From Euclidia mi (taxonomy: Eukaryota > Arthropoda > Insecta > Lepidoptera > Erebidae), in contig OX123197.2 in NCBI GenBank assembly GCA_944739405.2, positions 937,501 through 1,001,500 of the forward strand: a stretch of 64,000 nucleotides of DNA, in the 5' to 3' direction. This document shows positions 52,254 to 63,590 of the stretch, in pieces (positions within the stretch are counted from its first letter, which is position 1; each line of letters begins with the position of its first letter). The notes under the pieces were generated by a model, which worked only from the letters and a program-made list of their open reading frames with translations, searched no databases and had not been told where the DNA came from. The position numbers were made by a program, and so were the translations under genes.

Positions 52254-52839
52254 ACAACATTCAAAGTTATTTAAAGTTATGAGAGTAACATGATTCATGA
52301 CAGTTCCTATTACAAAGTATAGGAACTTAAATAACATTTTGTTTGAATTTGTAATTCATTTTCTTCATAGTAATGTGATGGACGAAAAACAGACAAATAG
52401 TATATACAATACGAAATATTGATATATTCAATGATTCCTATTATAAATTTGTCTTTTTCCCAGAATTTTTACGAATTAATTACTTTATTTGGAACCAATA
52501 AAACTAAATGCAGGATTCTGAGAAGCTGCTATTCTTGAAAATTATTCAATTAGTATTCAGGGAACAGCAAAATTGAGCTGAATAATTATTGGCAACAGGA
52601 AAAAGCTGCAGTAAACAACAAAAAACTTTAAAAAAAGAAAAAGACTACAAATATAATTGATACTCTGTGCCAAAAGATAGAGCAGCTACGCTACTTAGTA
52701 ATTTGGTTGGAAGCCATTATACAGACCCTGTAGCTCATTAAAACATGTATAACAGGTAAGGATTCCAAGGACGGACGTAGGGGACTTTACAATTATCAAA
52801 ACAACGGACATGACTAACAGCCACTCAGTAAGTATACTA
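52254..52839. other. No feature seen
   Basis: AT-rich; nothing supported. Confidence 0.35.
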
Positions 52840-53146
52840 ATAGGGTAGTTTCCAGGGTCAAAATAATTACATTTTATTTAGTCCGTATTTTAGATTATAA
52901 GAAAATATTGCACACGTATTTTTTCGTTTTTCGATTAAATCAAAAATGACAAACATAAAGCCCATTAAAGTTACGTGTGACGTCATCTAGTGCGAAAAAA
53001 TGCAGCACGGTGTGACCGTTATACGTAACTTTAATGAGCTATATCTTGGTAATTTTTGGTTTAATTTACAAATAAAAAAATACGTATCGCTTATTTTTGA
53101 ATAATCTAAAGGACGGACTTATAATTTTTTTTGTCAACTAGCCTAT
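52840..53146. mobile_element. MITE with long TIRs
   Basis: The left part (ATAGGGTAGTTTCC...TAGTCCGTATTTTAGATTAT) is mirrored by the right part (ATAATCTAAAGGACGGACTT...AACTAGCCTAT) and an inner pair, ACTTTAATGGG and TAACTTTAATGAGC, continues the stem. TA flanks both ends, fitting mariner-type insertion. Confidence 0.65.
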
Positions 53147-53283
53147 TATAAATATTACAAACATACATATATCATCGTCCCAGCGTTATCCTCGTTGAAC
53201 CCAAGTCCAAATTTTTTTTTCAAGTCATCCTTGGAGCCCTGGATCCACTTGCTATTCCAATCAGATCTAAAATAATATAATAA

Positions 53284-53505
53284 TCACGGTTGGCGTAGTG
53301 GTTTAAGCGGCCGCCTCGCCGCTTGACACTGCGCCGAGTGTTGTGGGTTCGATCCCCACACGAGACAACACTTTGTGTGATTCATAAATTGTTGTTTCGA
53401 GTCTGGGTGTTCATTGTGCCCGTTAGTTGTATGTTTATAAAGTGTTCCACGACACAGGATTTAGTCCTAGTGCGGGAGTTGTATTTAAAAAAAATATCCA
53501 TAGAA
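53284..53505 (+). mobile_element. tRNA-derived SINE
   Basis: GGTTGGCGTAGTGGTTTAAG (A box TGGCGTAGTGG) and GTGGGTTCGATCCCCAC (B box and T-arm-like stem) form a tRNA-like head. The body TGTTTCGAGTCTGGGTGTTC then leads to an A-rich end at about 53495. It is not a tRNA gene: the acceptor stem does not close. Confidence 0.65.
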
Positions 53506-53559
53506 AAAAGCCGTTTGACCTCGCGATAATGCATGGCTCTAGTGTCAATATGTTCAAGG

Positions 53560-53645
53560 GGATTAGCTCCCCATGACCACTGTCAAAGATCTTCATGACA
53601 GCCGGAACCGACTTAAAGTGCTTTCTGCGACACATGACCATTGAT
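53560..53645 (+). repeat. SINE-G fragment
   Basis: ACTGTCAAAGATCTTCATGA and AGCCGGAACCGACTTAAAGT match SINE-G. Confidence 0.6.
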
Positions 53646-53839
53646 AATTAACGATTAAATACGGTATCTTTTGGTAATTAAACTAGGAACTTTTAACTAG
53701 AATGTCGCAGTTTAATTAAATAAACAATAAGATTGTTTAAAGACGACTAATATATCATGTGGCTTTATTTATGTGGAGTCAATATAATATATGAACTTTT
53801 AAGTTTTTCAAAAATTATCTAAAAAGGTATAATCCACAT
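53646..53839. other. Downstream flank of tRNA gene; no other feature
   Basis: On the minus strand, the T-run TTTTT at 53825-53821, 15 nt after the tRNA 3' end, is a suitable Pol III terminator. Confidence 0.5.
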
Positions 53840-53913
53840 AGGCCCCGACGAGATTCGAACTCGTGATCTCCTGTTTACTAGACAGGCGCTTTAACCAACT
53901 AAGCCACGGCGCC
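53840..53913 (-). tRNA. tRNA-Thr (anticodon AGT)
   Basis: The 74-nt minus-strand sequence starts GGCGCCGTGGCTTAGTTGGT and folds into a full cloverleaf: acceptor GGCGCCG/CGGGGCC, D arm GCTT/AAGC, anticodon arm CCTGT-CTAGTAA-ACAGG with anticodon AGT, variable AGATC, and T arm ACGAG-TTCGAAT-CTCGT, ending in discriminator T. A and B boxes (TGGCTTAGTTGG, GTTCGAATC) are intact, and a T5 terminator follows 15 nt later. One acceptor pair is G-G (positions 4 and 69); in insect tRNA-Thr(AGT) that base is usually T. No SINE body is attached, so it looks like a genuine or recently damaged gene rather than a SINE head. Confidence 0.9.
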
Positions 53914-54041
53914 TCTGATGACGCGTAGCAAAATACTGTATGACACACAATTCACATGTCTTCATGTGTGACGTATATCCCAGGGCCGCTAGACCTTACT
54001 TATTTTCTCAGAAACGAAATGTATAGAATAATGTAGTGTTA

Positions 54042-54356
54042 GGGCGGTTTCAAATTAGCGTATTTTTCTGCGCGTATACGGTCGTTTCTGCATACGCGCT
54101 TACACGCGCGCTACATTACGCGCGTCAAAATACCGGTGTCTCGTAAATGGGCATATATCGGCGTGTTCGCTCGAAACTGTAGTGACATCTTGTCAGTGTC
54201 AACATGGATTTTGACGGCTCACGCTTATACGAGCTTAGACGCGCGTCAACGCTCGTACGAGTTGTGCGTGTGTCAAAAGGCGAGCCTATACGCGCCTACA
54301 GGCGCTTCCAAAAACGAGCTTATACGCGCGTATAAAACGCTAATCTGAAACCGCTC
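54042..54356. mobile_element. MITE with TTA duplication (315 bp)
   Basis: Ends GGGCGGTTTCAAATTAGCG and CGCTAATCTGAAACCGCTC (inverted) lie between TTA at 54039-54041 and 54357-54359. The interior is full of CGCGCGTA-type motifs. TWA duplication points to PIF/Harbinger. ORFs across it are by-products. Confidence 0.8.
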
Positions 54357-54599
54357 TTATGCAGATACTATGAGTGTACGCATACTTTTTTTTTAATGCG
54401 CCCCCTAGTGGTCTCTACCGATAGCTAGATATTTTGGAAACTTTAAAGCGTCTGATAAAAATTACCGCCGCCGAAATGAGTGAGACAGTATTATTTATAA
54501 ATTTTTAATAATAGGTATTTTCTAAAACACATAAAAATCAGCACTGAGAATTTAAGAATAGTGAGTTCTATTCTTACCTAACTTTAGCTTGCCTGTGGC

Positions 54600-54770
54600 T
54601 TGGCGACGTGGAATTATCCATAATGTTCTCGAAAGTAATATAAAGTCTGCCAACTCGCACATGGCTTTCGCAGTAGCCTTAACCTTTTCATAATGAGTGG
54701 AGGTCTGTGTCCATCGTCCATCAGTGAGACAGATTATAAAAAATACTGATGAAGTGATGACGATGATATA
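54600..54770 (+). mobile_element. Old SINE-E copy
   Basis: ATAATGTTCTCGAAAGTAAT, AAGTCTGCCAACTCGCACAT and the final GATGACGATGATA follow the order of the family. Strongly diverged. Confidence 0.5.
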
Positions 54771-55279
54771 AATTAAGCTGAAGATGTGATTGCATGACAG
54801 AAATCGTGATCATGGGCTGGATGTCAAAGTTAGTTTGATTTCATTTGAATAAATTGCGTAAGGAACTAATATTTTGTTAACTCTAGTTAGACCGTAACTA
54901 CTTACTATAGCTCCATTTTCAATATTCGATCCTTACACGGATTTTGAGATTCGAGATTCGTGTTTGACAGGAGCTTATGTCAAAAACGAATCTAAAATCT
55001 ATATCTATCTATGGTTCGCATATTGAATTCCGTAGATGTCTAGTTGTAAGACACAAATCAAAAGACCGGTATGCGGACTTACTGCGGAATTCAATATTCG
55101 AATAATAGATAGATCTGTAGATTTTAGGTACGTGTTTGACATATTTTGTATGAAGCTTATGTCAAAAACGAATCTAAAATCTATCTATGTTTATAAATTA
55201 TAATAATGTATGGAATATTGCAAAATGTCCGTTAGATGCAAGCGGGATAACATTACGATGATGATAATTTGTAAACATA
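54771..55279. other. No gene; local direct repeat
   Basis: CATAAGCTTC... aside, the phrase GTCAAAAACGAATCTAAAAT occurs at about 54979 and 55151, showing a small duplicated segment. Nothing else. Confidence 0.35.
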
Positions 55280-55290
55280 AAAAATAGCAA

Positions 55291-55557
55291 TTTATTATGT
55301 ATTTATAGACTCACGCCGGTATCCTCGAAGGGGTAGGCAGAGGTGTAATACCTATTACACTCACATTTCGCCATGAAATTTTAGGTTCCATGTAATAGGG
55401 GGCGAGCCTATTGCCGTTATCGGGCACATCACCAGACTCCGTGCTGCTACTGAGAATTCGGAAAAAACCCAGTAACACTTTTGCCCGACCCGGGAATCGA
55501 ACCCGGGACCTCCGGCAGCAGTCGCATACGCTATCCACTGGACCACGGAGGCAGTCC
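55291..55557 (-). mobile_element. SINE-C with 11-bp TSD
   Basis: AAAAATAGCAA is found at 55280-55290 and 55558-55568. The minus strand begins GACTGCCTCCGTGGTCCAGT with A box TGGTCCAGTGG and B box GGTTCGATTCC, then tail T1. Confidence 0.9.
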
Positions 55558-55803
55558 AAAAATAGCAACTATGTTTATAATATGTACTTATATGTAGGTA
55601 TGTAACAGGTGTATCGCATATTATATGAAAAAAAAAGGTGAAATGGCTTATATTGTCCCGACATTTAGGTATGAGTTACACAACGCGTCACGGGAAGGCT
55701 GGCTTATACCTATAGCTCAAAAATCATCCCGAGTGTTCTGTTATAAGACTTATAAGTAAAACATTAAGCGTGAATGAATTTTGCCGTGTTCTACTTATTA
55801 AAG

Positions 55804-56070
55804 TACATACATACATAGTCTCACGCCTATATCCCCGAAGAGGTAGGCAGAGGTATATAGCTACACCCACTATTCGCCAGATTTATTTTATTCCCACGTA
55901 ATAGGGGGCGAGCCTATTGCCGTACCGGGCACATTACCAGACTCCGTGCTGCTACTGAGAATTTCGTAACGGAAAAACCCAATAACACTTTGCCCGACCC
56001 GGGGATCGAACCCGAGACCTCCTAATCCCACGCGCACATCTATGCCGCGAGACCAACGAAGCAGTCAGAC
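55804..56070 (-). mobile_element. SINE-B copy lacking head H1
   Basis: Tail T1 and the tRNA-like core (CTGCTTCGTTGGTCTCGCGG, B box GGTTCGATCCC) are present; H1 is absent, so the element starts at the tRNA core. Confidence 0.8.
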
Positions 56071-56072
56071 TA

Positions 56073-57507
56073 TATTGATGTGTAGGTAAATATTTCTTCA
56101 TTCGTAATTTGCGGACTTATGTTTCATGTACCTAATTTGCCTTTATCTTTATTTTATTTGTGTTTATTGACCTGTTCATTTTCGTTAAATATATTCATTA
56201 GAAACAATTTTTAAAATCAATGTTATAAAACATGATTTATTCTTGCCTTCATTAAATGTAGCATATACATATTTAATGTTGATCATAATATATTTATTTT
56301 GTTTTAATTAAACAGAATCAACGTTTTTATAGTCTGCTTAAAAAAGTAACTAATTGGGAATAAGAAAATTGATTTACTTTTGGTACCCAATAATTACTTT
56401 TTTGTGTAGGTAGAGGCTCTATGTTAGGAATTTCATAAATAAAACGGACCATGGGGATTTCTAGTAACATAATTATGAAAAGTCATCGAATGAAATTAAA
56501 TTAATTCATTGGTAGCAGTATGTGGTCTAAGAAACCAATATTTTACTATTACGTAATTAGAAAAAGAAATATCATCATAAGTACCTATTCTGCCCTCCCG
56601 AACCTAAAGTGAAGTAACAGCAAAAACATGATTTGGGAATTTAAACTGTGGTGTTTCGTGTTAAAGTTTAAATTCCTATATCACAGTTTCTGCAGTATTG
56701 GCTTTTACTGGTCATCAAACTTTTCGTCGACCTTGTGAATAACAACTGCCATAGTTTTCCGCATTCCCATTTTATTAAATTTTTGTACTCACCCTTCTCA
56801 AGAGGCTTGTGCCCAAAAGTGCAGTAAAACAATTTAGGTATATAGATGACTGATATAAGTGAAAAATATTGCATTTTGTTAGCATCAGACAGTGTAAATA
56901 AGATATGTTACATAATTAGGTATTAAAATATTTTATGTTCGTTGTACGCCTTGATTGATATATTTTAGGAAAAGGGTTGTCTTATTTATTGCCTTCAATA
57001 AAATTAAAACTTTAAAGAAACAGTAAATTATGCATTCGTAAGATTTTGACATTAAATATAATCATTATTTACTTTTTGGATCGAGTACCGTTAAAATATC
57101 TGTAAGCTGTAGTTCTTTTTGCCATACCAAACATGAGAAATTACTTCAACAGCTATGTTTAATCGCTGCATTCCTTTCATTCCTTTTCCAAATGACAAGG
57201 AGGCCTATAGCTCTTATTATTTAAGGAAGCATTCACCACCTTACTTACCTGTCGTCCTTAATCTTCGCAAAAATGAAGGCCAACATAAATATTTTTGTAA
57301 ACAAAGACGTTTGTCTGTATTCGTTGAACTTTCTAAAGAACGGCGAAACTCATTTACGTGTAAGTGCTAAATGTTGTCGTCGTATCTCTGTCAAGTTAAA
57401 TAACTCAGAGTAAGTGAATAAGTAAAATGTCAAGTGCGAAATTTAGGACCGAAAGATTGAAGACTTGTTGAAGAGTTGATTTTTTGCTATTCTCATATTT
57501 ATTAAGA
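56073..57507. other. No gene; small inverted repeat near 56636
   Basis: AT-rich sequence of 1.4 kb. GGAATTTAAAC (from 56636) and GTTTAAATTCC form an 11-bp inverted repeat with a 19-nt spacer. The ORF at 57155-57370 has no recognised domain. Confidence 0.4.
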
Positions 57508-57623
57508 TCTATACATATAAATAAAATTGAAGTGTCTGTCTGGGATTTCAAAATAACTATGGTTTTTCAAGTGCATATAGTTAGTTACACGATTCTAAGT
57601 CCAAAACAACCCTTTTTAACATT

Positions 57624-57658
<35 letters not shown>

Positions 57659-58217
57659 TTCTGTTTGTCCGGGGTAATCTCTGGAACGGCTGAACCGATT
57701 CTAATGAGACTTTCACTACCAGGTAGAGGACTTTATAGCGCTACATATAGGCTACAATTTGACCAGGTAGTTGGCGCTGTTGTCGTGATAACAAGTCTTT
57801 ACTTATTCAACTCATCTATACATATAAATAAAATTGAAGTGTCCGTCTGTGATTTCAAAATAACTATGGTTTTCAAGTGCATATAGTTACACGATTCTTA
57901 GTCCAAAACAACCCTTTTTAACATTTTTGTTTGTCTGTCTGTCTGTTGGTCCGGGGTAATCTCTGGAATGGCTGAACCGATTCAAATGAGACTTTAACTG
58001 GAAGGTAGAGCACTTTATAGCGCAACATATAGGCTCCAATTTGACCCGGTAGGTTGCTCTGTTGTCATGACACTTATTTTTGTATAATTATATATAAAAG
58101 CAAAGAGTCATTCATCTTGAAATCTGGAAAATCACCGGCTGTATAAAGATTAGATTTGGCAGATAACTTTTTAAAACGTAACTTTTTTCTGCGTGCGAAG
58201 CCGCGGGTACCAGCTAG
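57508..58217 (+). mobile_element. Helitron with internal tandem duplication
   Basis: Starts TCTATACATATAAATAAAAT after A and ends GAAGCCGCGGGTACCAGCTAG (last bases CCAGCTAG) before T. A second full 5' end begins at 57815, so the first 307 bp are duplicated in tandem with few differences; one copy has an 8-unit TCTG run, the other a shorter one. Confidence 0.85.
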
Positions 58218-59033
58218 TTGTGAATAAAACGGTTACTAGAAAGTTGGAGATGATAAGCAGAGGTGTATAATGTATACAGGCTGTTTAATTCCTTGAAGAA
58301 GGTTATATTTGAAGTCATTAGGAACAAATTCATTACCGTTAACTAAGGGCGATACCAGACTTAAAACATTTATAATTTAAAATGTTCGAACTCGTTATGG
58401 GAATAATCGCAATAACGATTTGCCTAAGAATAGAACATTTAACTTAGTTAATGGTGAGGAGCTAGCAATAGGGAAGTTTCCTGCAAATGAAATAAATTAT
58501 ACTTACAAGTATTTTTATCTAGTGAAATATGTCAAAATAATGGTAGTTTCATTCATCAATTAATGTTAGAACTTTATTTAATTTTTTTATCGACAATTTA
58601 TTGATGATAAGTATTCTATTTGACAGCAAAAGACTATGACGTCACTAGGTCTTATTTCATCATACAAACGCCGTAGCAAAGGTCGTTTTTGATATTTCAT
58701 TAAAAGTGCGTGATTTGACTAGTTGGAAACAACCCTATTGCCTTTAAATTCAAAATCAATGACTTCCACACCAAAGATTATAAGACAATAAAAATTATGG
58801 TCATACTTTAATATTTTTCTGATTATAACAATTAACTACGTTATTATTTACTTACGTAGGCATTTTAAATAATAAGTTAAATAATAGCAATAAGTTACAA
58901 GACAGGATAATAATGGTATATATCATAAAACGTGTTTAAAATTATCCGTACCTAATTTATTCAGTTTTAAACTATGGTGGACAATATTACAGCCACTTGC
59001 GTCATATTTTCAAGATTTTTATAATATAAAGTA
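58218..59033. other. No feature seen
   Basis: AT-rich; nothing supported. Confidence 0.35.
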
Positions 59034-59350
59034 TTATTTTTTTATGTTAATAGGCGGCAAACGAGCAGACGGATCGCCTGATGGTAAGCAATTACCGCCG
59101 CCCATGGACACAGCAACACCACAGGAGTCACAAGTGCGTTGCCGCCCCTTGGGATTGGGAAAAGGGATAGAATGAGGAGTGGGATGAGGGCGAGGGAAAG
59201 GGGATAAGGCCTGCGGCACTCTCACTCACCGAAAGAAACGCAACAGTTAAGGTACTGTTACTTTACGTCGATTTTCTGTGAGAGGGTAGTACTTCCCCGG
59301 TCGAGCCGGCCCATTCATGCTGAAATCAGCAAGGCTCTACTACCTGTAAA
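59034..59350. repeat. Lepidopteran interspersed repeat, unclassified
   Basis: GGCGGCAAACGAGCAGACGG, GTGCGTTGCCGCCCCTTGGG and CCCCGGTCGAGCCGGCCCAT in order are a repeat I recall from moth genomes. Class unknown. A fragment is at 30300-30420. Confidence 0.55.
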
Positions 59351-59706
59351 TCATTTGAGATTGTTGATAAGTAAGATCATAGGAGATTATTGTTGCTTAT
59401 TGGACGATGGAGCTGAATGTAGCATCAGGAGCATTGGCCTAATGACTGTAAGCCGCAGCAGACCTACAATAATTGAGAGGTCATGGATACGACTACCAAC
59501 CACAATAAAGGCGATCTGTCTGCTTCCATGCCTCCTATATCGTAAAAATCAATAAGAGTGTAGGATAGCCAGATATAAGTATATCTGCTCTGGAACCAAG
59601 ATAATGTTCTATCTGGAGTCAATTAAGAAAAGTATTAATTAATGATGAGAGGCTCACTCGACTCCTAAACAACTGAATTACAATATATTTACCCAACTTC
59701 GCCGCT

Positions 59707-59975
59707 CTACTCTGCCGACTGCCTCCGTGGTCCAGTGGATAGCCTATGCGACTGCTGATCGGAGGTCCCGGGTCGGGCAAAAGTGTTACTGGGTTATTTC
59801 GAATACTCAGTAGCAGCCCGGAGTCTGGTAATGTGCCCGGTAACGGCAATAGGCTTGCCCCCTATTACGTGGGACCTAAAAATTCATGGCGAAATGTGGG
59901 TGTAATACTTACACCTCTGCCTACCCCTTCGGGGATACAGGCGTGAGACTATAAATAAAAGAATAAATAAAAATA
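59707..59975 (+). mobile_element. SINE-C with 12-bp TSD and a deleted B box
   Basis: AACTTCGCCGCT is found at 59695-59706 and 59976-59987. The head has A box TGGTCCAGTGG, but at 59767 a single CCCGGG replaces the CCCGGG-TTCGATT-CCCGGG of other copies, removing the B box. Tail T1 is complete. Confidence 0.9.
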
Positions 59976-59987
59976 AACTTCGCCGCT

Positions 59988-60780
59988 ACAAAGGAAGGCT
60001 AATTGATTGTATTTTTATTTATTTTCGGCCTGTAGCATCCTACTGTAGGGCAATGATCTTCCTATCCTCCTTCCACACACCTTAGTATGAAATATAATGG
60101 TACTTACAATATCTTTTACATTACCTACTATTTACAGCTCATTAAAATTTAAAAGCAATAAATCTGTCTCTTTTAAGAGGTGATGATGCGTTGAGTTTTC
60201 TCTAGAAATCTCTTTGTCTGCGACGTTATTTTCTACCGCCTGTTTATCAAAACAGACGCTTTTTACAAAGCGCTCAGATATTTACATAGAGGCGCATTTC
60301 CTGTGGACACTGAAGACAATCTTTCTGTGACCCAAATTGCCGCTTGGCGGCGTGGCAGTCGCGCTGTGACAGCTGTCTCTACGAGACCAAGAGAGACGAA
60401 CTTTCCTTCTGTGTATCTTAACTACGAGAGCAAGAGAGACGGAGAACGATGCCAGCGCCGCCAACGGCGCCAACTAAAAACTAAACTGGAGACACTTGGA
60501 ATAGGCACACAAAATCCTTAAGAACTGCGCTTCAATGTAAATTTGTATTCATTGCTTTTTATATCTTGAGCAATGAGCTGTCAGATACAAGTCTTTTGAA
60601 TGCAAATATTTCAAGAGAAAGTACTTTCGGCAAATCTTATTATGTTTTTGAATGACGGCTCTGATGACTCACTATGAGAGTGGCATGTCTTCGTAAAATA
60701 ATGGTAAGGCCACACTCTAGTATCGATTGCTGAGGTACCGACACACATGTGAAATAGATTTTGGCAGTAGTATACACAGT
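59988..60780. other. No feature seen
   Basis: The ORFs near 60282-60521 are in a GC-richer block but show no domain. Confidence 0.35.
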
Positions 60781-61611
60781 TTTTAGGGTTCCGTAGTCCA
60801 CAAGGAACCCTTATAGTTTCGTCATGTCCGTCCGTCTCTCCGTCCGCAGCCTAGCTCAAAGACGCCTGGTGCTAGAAAGCTGATATTTGACATGAATATA
60901 GACATAAGATTTTGCAACAAAACTGTAGAATAAAATTTAGGAAAAAAAAAGAAATTAAGGGTATCTCCCCTACATATATAGTCGGGTTGAATTTTTTTTT
61001 GGTTGAGTACCCCATTCTGTGGGGTATCATTGGATAGGTTTTAAAAAAATATTATTAGTTTGCTCAAATCATTTTTCGATCAAGTGATTGGTTTGTCAAA
61101 TATCAAGCTTTGAAGTGGAAAAAATTGTTAGACTCAAGTGTCCCCCCCCTCTGCCGGCTAAACTGTTAATTTGGAAGAGGTGAAAAAAAACACAAATGTA
61201 GTACATATAACGAATTTAAAAGGAAAACTATTACGGCTAAGTAGACATCACTAGTTTACGAGTAATCGTCGGTTAACTTATAAATACCTATTTCTGTGAG
61301 TTTACATTGGGCGCGCTGGCTTAATCTTAAAGATATACGTACTTTGGTATATAATGTACTACGGTACTACGTATGTATAGTAGGAGTATATCTTGGAAAC
61401 CACATTTTATGTTTACAATACATAACTGGATATATACCTAGTATTTTTCTAAACAAAACTTAGGTTCTTATAATAGTGTTATTAAAATTATTTTTCAGCA
61501 AAATAAACAGTCGGATTTGTTGTACATTAATACCCTTTGCAGCAAGTCATTATGGGCAACTACGGAACCCTACATTGCGCGTGGCCCGACACGCACTTGG
61601 CCGGTTTTTAT
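60781..61611. mobile_element. Element F relative, longer form
   Basis: It starts TTTTAGGGTTCCGTAGTCCA and finishes CTACGGAACCCTACATTGCG then GACACGCACTTGGCC, the same terminal logic as 13297 and 50137 but with a different interior. Both GGTTCCGTAG and its complement CTACGGAACC are present. Confidence 0.55.
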
Positions 61612-61639
61612 TTTTTTTTGGAGAGGTCTTTTCCTATTG

Positions 61640-62095
61640 ACGTTGGTTGGTTGGTTGATAGCACGGGCTGTTTCCGCAGCTCCATGTCCTGGCGTGTATT
61701 TTGCTTGCGGGTGGGAATGGCCTTGTCACTCGAGCCACTCCAGGTCTTCGAGGAAGGCCAGCAGACTCTTGATGTGGCCCACTACTTCCCTCAGGGCGCT
61801 GTATCTGGTCAGGTACTGCTGCCTGTACTGTGCGACCTCAGGGCAGTCGAGGAGCAGGGGGGCTGCCGTCTCGTCTGCTGCCATACAGGCCCTGCACAGC
61901 GGGCTGTCGGTGATACCTATAGTAAATAGGTGTTTATTAAAGTATCCGTGTCCTGTGTAGGCGGCCGTGACTGTCCGCAGTTGTTATCAGCCGGAGGACT
62001 TGTTTGGCTATCTTCCCGTCTGCTGCGGGAAGAGCTTCCTTGACCTGTCTACATGTTTCAATACCAATGCAGGACTGGTTATACTGGATCCTAGT
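61640..62095 (-). pseudogene. LINE ORF2 C-terminus (Jockey/I group)
   Basis: The minus strand encodes TCRQVKEALPAADGKIAKQV, then after frame changes TGHGYFNKHLFTIGITDSPL, CRACMAADETAAPLLLDCPE and a final LLAFLEDLEWLE with TGA at 61728-61726. This is the C-terminal region of RNase H-bearing LINEs with a zinc knuckle ('TGH...N.HL..IG....P.CR.C....ETA.H....CP'). The knuckle histidine has become Pro. Frameshifts show decay. Confidence 0.65.
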
Positions 62096-62330
62096 TTCAA
62101 CATTGTCGTATGGTTGTATCCATAGAAATACAAAGAGTAATATTATGTCTACGAACGAAAACTGATTTTGGGAGGAGCTTCAGGGCACTCCAGTGCTCAA
62201 TGCCTCTGGATCTAGGTTTTAGTCCCGGCACTCTGCTGAAAATCTTACAAAAGTAAGTTTATCTTGTATGTTTGTCAAGACTCAATTTAGCCAGCCATTC
62301 AGATACCTCTGCAGAGAGTGTGATACGCTA
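62096..62330. other. No feature; LINE insertion target at the end
   Basis: Possibly more of the same LINE, but no frame is convincing. Confidence 0.3.
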
Positions 62331-62342
62331 ATTGCAGTTCCA

Positions 62343-62433
62343 TTAAAGTGGCTTCAGACAATGCCGTCACCGTAGCCAAGTTTTGGGAACAGAAAATTTT
62401 ATTTGAACCATTGATACGAAGAAGAAGAAGAAG
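62343..62433 (+). mobile_element. 91-bp 5'-truncated LINE insertion
   Basis: ATTGCAGTTCCA is found at 62331-62342 and 62434-62445. Between them lie the last 20 codons of the Jockey-type ORF2 (KVASDNAVTVAKFWEQKI region), a short 3' UTR and a GAAGAAGAAGAAGA tail, matching 12540-12635. Confidence 0.9.
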
Positions 62434-62597
62434 ATTGCAGTTCCAAGTCCAAGTATGCTTTATGATCCATTGTTGAATCTTAGCAAAAATACGATACAGG
62501 ATCTAAGTACAGCATTTTCATTGCAGGAGTGGTCATTTGGAAACAATATATTGTGCATGACCTGCTTTGAAGTGTGTAGCCTTATAATTCACACTTT

Positions 62598-62948
62598 CAT
62601 CATCATCAGCCCTTTATACTGTCCCACTTTCATCATCATCAGCCCTTTATATTGTCCCACTGCTGGGCACGGGCCTCATCTCACTATGAGAAGGGTAAGG
62701 CCATAGTCCACCACGCTGCCCAAGTGGGGGTTGGCAGACTTCACATGTCTTTCGAGAACATTGTGGAGAACTCTCAGACATGCAGGTTTCCTCACGATGT
62801 TTTCCTTCACCGATTAGCAAGCGATAATTAACAATTTAATACGCACAAAAGTCATTGGTGCGTGCCATGGATTCGAACCCGAGACCCTCTGCATAGCAGT
62901 CTGTCGGTCTCTCCACTCAGCTATCGCTGCTCGCTCGGCTGCTCGGCT
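62598..62948 (-). mobile_element. SINE-E with 11-bp TSD and duplicated tail
   Basis: ATTCACACTTT is found at 62587-62597 and 62949-62959. The minus strand carries head GCAGCGATAGCTGAGTGGAG, B box GGTTCGAATCC and the RTE-type tail. The last 33 bp (GGGCTGATGATGATGAAAGT-type unit) are duplicated in tandem. This copy is the reference for the hairpin insertion at 7062-7099. Confidence 0.9.
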
Positions 62949-63298
62949 ATTCACACTTTATGTCTCTTATTATCGGTCTTATAATCAATCGAAGTTTACC
63001 GTAAAAGGATTTTGTAATGCACACTATTAAAGTCTATTGTTCGTAGTTCTAAATATGTTCGGCACATGGTACTTGGCCATAAAAGTACTGCTATTTTAAT
63101 GGTTGAAATAAAGTGTTACATTAGGTGAAATTGGCGTTATGATTAATGTTATGAAATTGAGTGTGATTTTTTCGTAAAGGTACGTCCAGATTACAAAATT
63201 TCTAAGTGTTATAATATAACTCTGTGACCGTAACATGTGCGTATACGTATCGGTGTTGATCACGTGAACAATTTGTTACAAGAATTAATAACATTGAC

Positions 63299-63590
63299 TC
63301 ATCCACGCACATCCACGTATGAATTATTCGTTATATAATGCGACAAATTCATCACAATACAGCTAATAGCACATAATCTCTCCATATTTGCGTCACTATA
63401 ACTTTGTGAGTCATCAGGAGTATTTAGCCTTTTATACAATGCTGACAATTTGGGTTGGAATAGAGGTGAAAATCCAGTTTTCAGTCTATTTGCTTCGGGT
63501 ATTTTCCTTAGTTGCCTTTCACGACACCCACGGAAAGAAAAGGGATAGTAACGTAGGTTCATATTCATAATCCTTTACTACACGGAGAAC
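63299..63590 (-). repeat. Third element with an H1-like head
   Basis: On the minus strand, CCGTGTAGTAAAGGATTATG and CTTTCCGTGGGTGTCGTGAA match head H1 of SINE-A/B, but the downstream part (about 63300-63480) matches neither tail. Confidence 0.5.

Noticed and set aside
53284..53365. tRNA gene
   Set aside because: tRNA-like head followed by a SINE body and A-rich end; no acceptor pairing.
60303..60521. 72-residue Arg-rich ORF as a gene
   Set aside because: Overlapping ORF on the other strand and no recognised motif.
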